This document shows, one piece after another, positions 62,028 to 64,000 of a stretch of DNA of 64,000 nt. The notes under the pieces were generated by a model. It ran no database searches. It saw only the letters and a list, made by a program, of their open reading frames with translations, and was not told where the DNA came from. How positions within the stretch are numbered: the first letter of the stretch is position 1; each line of letters starts with the position of its first letter. The position numbers and the translations under genes are program-made. This stretch comes from Vishniacozyma victoriae (taxonomy: Eukaryota > Basidiomycota > Tremellomycetes > Tremellales > Bulleribasidiaceae). The stretch is taken from assembly GCA_017654735.1 (NCBI GenBank), contig JADPYG010000088.1:2356001-2420000 (forward strand). The letters run 5' to 3'.

Positions 62028-62240
62028 TATGTTATGATGTATGCTCTACGAGTGGTGATGCAGAATCGATTTCCATAATTTCAGTTGATCATCATCATTT
62101 CCTGTTCCGTCGGAATCTGATTGAAATGAAATGGGATACATGCATCAAAACCGTATATCGTGAAAGAAATCAATACACTACTACTCCTACTGCTACCGGG
62201 ACTATCTAAAAGGAGAACAACACCCAGACTCGACTTGACT

Positions 62241-63745
62241 CTACATGATAATGCAATTATCACCTTTCCCATCTTTTAAAGCACTCGAATTCTCCTTCAT
62301 GGCTTCCATTTCTACTCTCCGATCCAATGCTTTTGAACCTCTTGAGTTGGATGCTAAACGCTTTGTGGCTCTATTATCACCTCCCTCGGCGGCTTGTTTG
62401 TACCATTTAATAGCTTCTTGGGCATTTGCTTCGATTCCTACTCCAGTCTATATGTCAGTATGGCCAGAAATATAGTGAGATGGGACGTACCTCTGTGAAG
62501 TATCCCACGGCGTATTGTGCTTTTGCTAAACCCATTTCTGCAGCCTTCTTTGCCCAAAGGTATGCCTCTACGTCGGATTGTGGTAATACACCCTCGACAC
62601 CGACCATGTAGTATGCCGTCAATGCAAAACAGGCATCACGATGTCCAGCCTGAGCAGCGATGTTCTGCCATCAGCCCTGACCCATACTTTTCCGAATGGA
62701 GGTCTCACGTAGAAATGAATCGACAAAGCTTGATCCTGAGGACAACCTAATCTTCCATACTCATAAATCTCTCCCAGCTTGAACGCACTAGGCGCATATC
62801 CCAACTCGGCCGCCGAAGCTAATAATTCAACCGTATATTCGTAATCGACAAAAACGATATTTTCAATTCCCTCTTCATGGATCCGTGCGAGTTCGTGGAA
62901 TGCATGTGGAAATTCTTCTGTTGCGTGCTCGACTGATCGTTTCAACCATTTGACACCTTCTCTTGGCCGACGGGATAGACCGAGATGACCATTTAATTCA
63001 GCTGTTCCGAGTCTGTACATTGCCCCTGGGTGTAGTGCTACTGCTGCTTTCCTTCTCATCAGCACGTGACATCCAGACAGATGGACGATAGGCTGACCTG
63101 TAATACTGGACAGCTTTCGCACTTTCCCTCCTACATCCCCACCCATGCTCACAGCACGTTCCCGCACGATAACAAGCATCCGGATGACCATGTTTAGCAG
63201 CCAACACAAACAATGGGAAAGCCCTATCGAAATCTTGCCTACCCCTCACTGTCCCAATTCCATTCGCATAACAATCAGCCAAGAAGTACTGTGCGTCTGG
63301 GAAACTCCGGTCGGCCAATTTCTTGAGTAACGAAATGGCTTCTTTAGTGACTTCCTCTTTCTTCTCGGCAGTGACTTTATGCTGGAGAGGTTGACCTGGG
63401 ATTGTGGGTGTCGCGGTACCGTCGTCTACGACCATATCTTTTGCGGCATCGATTAGGAATACGGCGAATTCGTATATTAATTCGGGGTCATTGGTCTTTT
63501 TGGCGTTTTCACGGTAGAGTTCGAGTGTACGGTCATGAGATAAGAGGGCAGCTTGGTTTCCAGGGCGAAGGTGGGCTGAAATTAGCTCAAAATCGTGACA
63601 TGCTATACAGCTACTTACATTGGTCAAGCAGCGCAGCTGGCTGTGACACGACTCTACTCTGCCTCGGATCATTCTGATATCCCGAAGGATCGAGTTCCTC
63701 GATGTACATAGAAGCACTCCTACTTGGTGGGAATTGCATCGACAT
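62241..63745 (-). CDS. SEL1-repeat protein, Chs4/Skt5-like chitin-synthase activator
   Basis: In yeast, Skt5/Chs4 recruits and activates chitin synthase III at the neck. Start MSMQFPPSRSASMYIEELDP. A run of SEL1 repeats follows: YEFAVFLIDAAKDM, AISLLKKLADRSFPDAQYFL, ADCYANGIGTVRGRQDFDRA, FVLAAKHGHPDACYRAGTCC, GAMYRLGTAELNGHLGLSRR, AFHELARIHEEGIEN, AFKLGEIYEYGRLGCPQDQA, ACFALTAYYMVGVEG-type, AKAQYAVGYFTETG and AIKWYKQAAEGGDNRA. The end KGDNCIIM is a CAAX box (C-I-I-M) for farnesylation, as in Skt5, so the protein should bind membranes. Its own promoter lies at the window end. Six or so exons keep frame. Confidence 0.85.
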
Positions 63746-64000
63746 TGTAAGTCAGGTAAGGTAGAGGTAGCTCGGGCTTGGGTGTGCGGTTCTTTTTCGA
63801 GCTGTGTACTTTTGGTCGAAAGGACGTTAATGTGCCGGTGATTCGGCTTTGTTGGTCGTGACTGTTTATTGAATGATTGTACAATATGCTCTGCTCGTAC
63901 AGGGGTCGTTGCTATGGTCGTGGGTGGGGGTATATATGCAGTGTTTGTACTGTATATATGGGTTTGTTAATTACTCTAACATCTCAGCATCTACTACGGG
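63746..64000. promoter_or_regulatory. Upstream region of the SEL1-repeat gene
   Basis: 255 bp upstream of the minus-strand start. TATATAT runs near 63931 and 63953 are possible TATA elements. The window ends here. Confidence 0.4.

Overview
The window is nuclear DNA from a gene-dense fungus, most likely a tremellomycete basidiomycete (Cryptococcus/Kwoniella-like). Three things point there. Almost every gene is cut by very short introns of about 35-60 nt, with GT(A/G)(A/C)GT donors, a CTGAC/CTGAT/CTAAC branch site and a closely following YAG. Intergenic gaps are small, usually 100-500 bp. The gene set (ABCC pump, EED, Eri1, Rpn13, NPC1, DUF2417-like membrane hydrolase, Skt5/Chs4-like SEL1 protein) is that of a filamentous or dimorphic fungus. 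About 26 protein genes, one tRNA gene and one decayed gene are described. Product names come from motifs and remembered family features, not from any search.

Layout. 1-9 kb: 3' part of an ABCC pump (5' end outside the window), nucleoside diphosphate kinase, a small tail-anchored protein and the mitochondrial branched-chain 2-oxoacid dehydrogenase E1-alpha. 9-17.5 kb: a small mitochondrial-type protein, a GH15 glucoamylase with an N-terminal membrane anchor, a small unknown protein and the sterol transporter NPC1/Ncr1. 17.6-28.2 kb: a membrane kelch protein, a La protein with an RGG tail, a (TG)n microsatellite, a proline-rich unknown, an MFS transporter and mitochondrial ribosomal protein uL2m. 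28.3-39.3 kb: TSC13 enoyl reductase, a WD40 protein that looks like the PRC2 subunit EED, an M14 carboxypeptidase, an Rpn13-type ubiquitin receptor, a small PPxY membrane protein, an HSL-type hydrolase and ribokinase. 39.3-47.2 kb: a run of four minus-strand genes: a Yvc1-like TRP channel, a CCDC130/Yju2-family splicing factor, an Eri1-type exonuclease and a Rab11/Ypt31 GTPase.

47.2-51.7 kb is the one clearly atypical stretch. It has no intact recognisable protein gene over more than 4 kb. It holds fragments in shifting frames that resemble a fungal zinc-cluster transcription factor, then weakly coding-like sequence, then an intron-containing tRNA-Val(CAC). 51.7-64 kb returns to dense coding: a membrane protein with a hydrolase-like domain lacking the nucleophile serine, a type II membrane glycosyltransferase-like protein, a large multi-pass membrane protein of unknown family, the BCS1 AAA-ATPase and an Skt5/Chs4-like protein ending in a CAAX box.

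The genes are mostly independent housekeeping functions and I see no biosynthetic cluster. Thematic links are loose: mitochondrial function (BCKDHA, uL2m, BCS1), membrane and lipid traffic (NPC1, TSC13, Rab11, ABCC), and RNA or chromatin control (La, CCDC130, Eri1, EED). The most noteworthy points are EED (which implies an H3K27-methylation system), two enzyme-like proteins with altered key residues (M14 carboxypeptidase, DUF2417-like hydrolase), an NPC1 without a visible signal peptide, a compact PPxY membrane protein and the decayed gene beside the tRNA.
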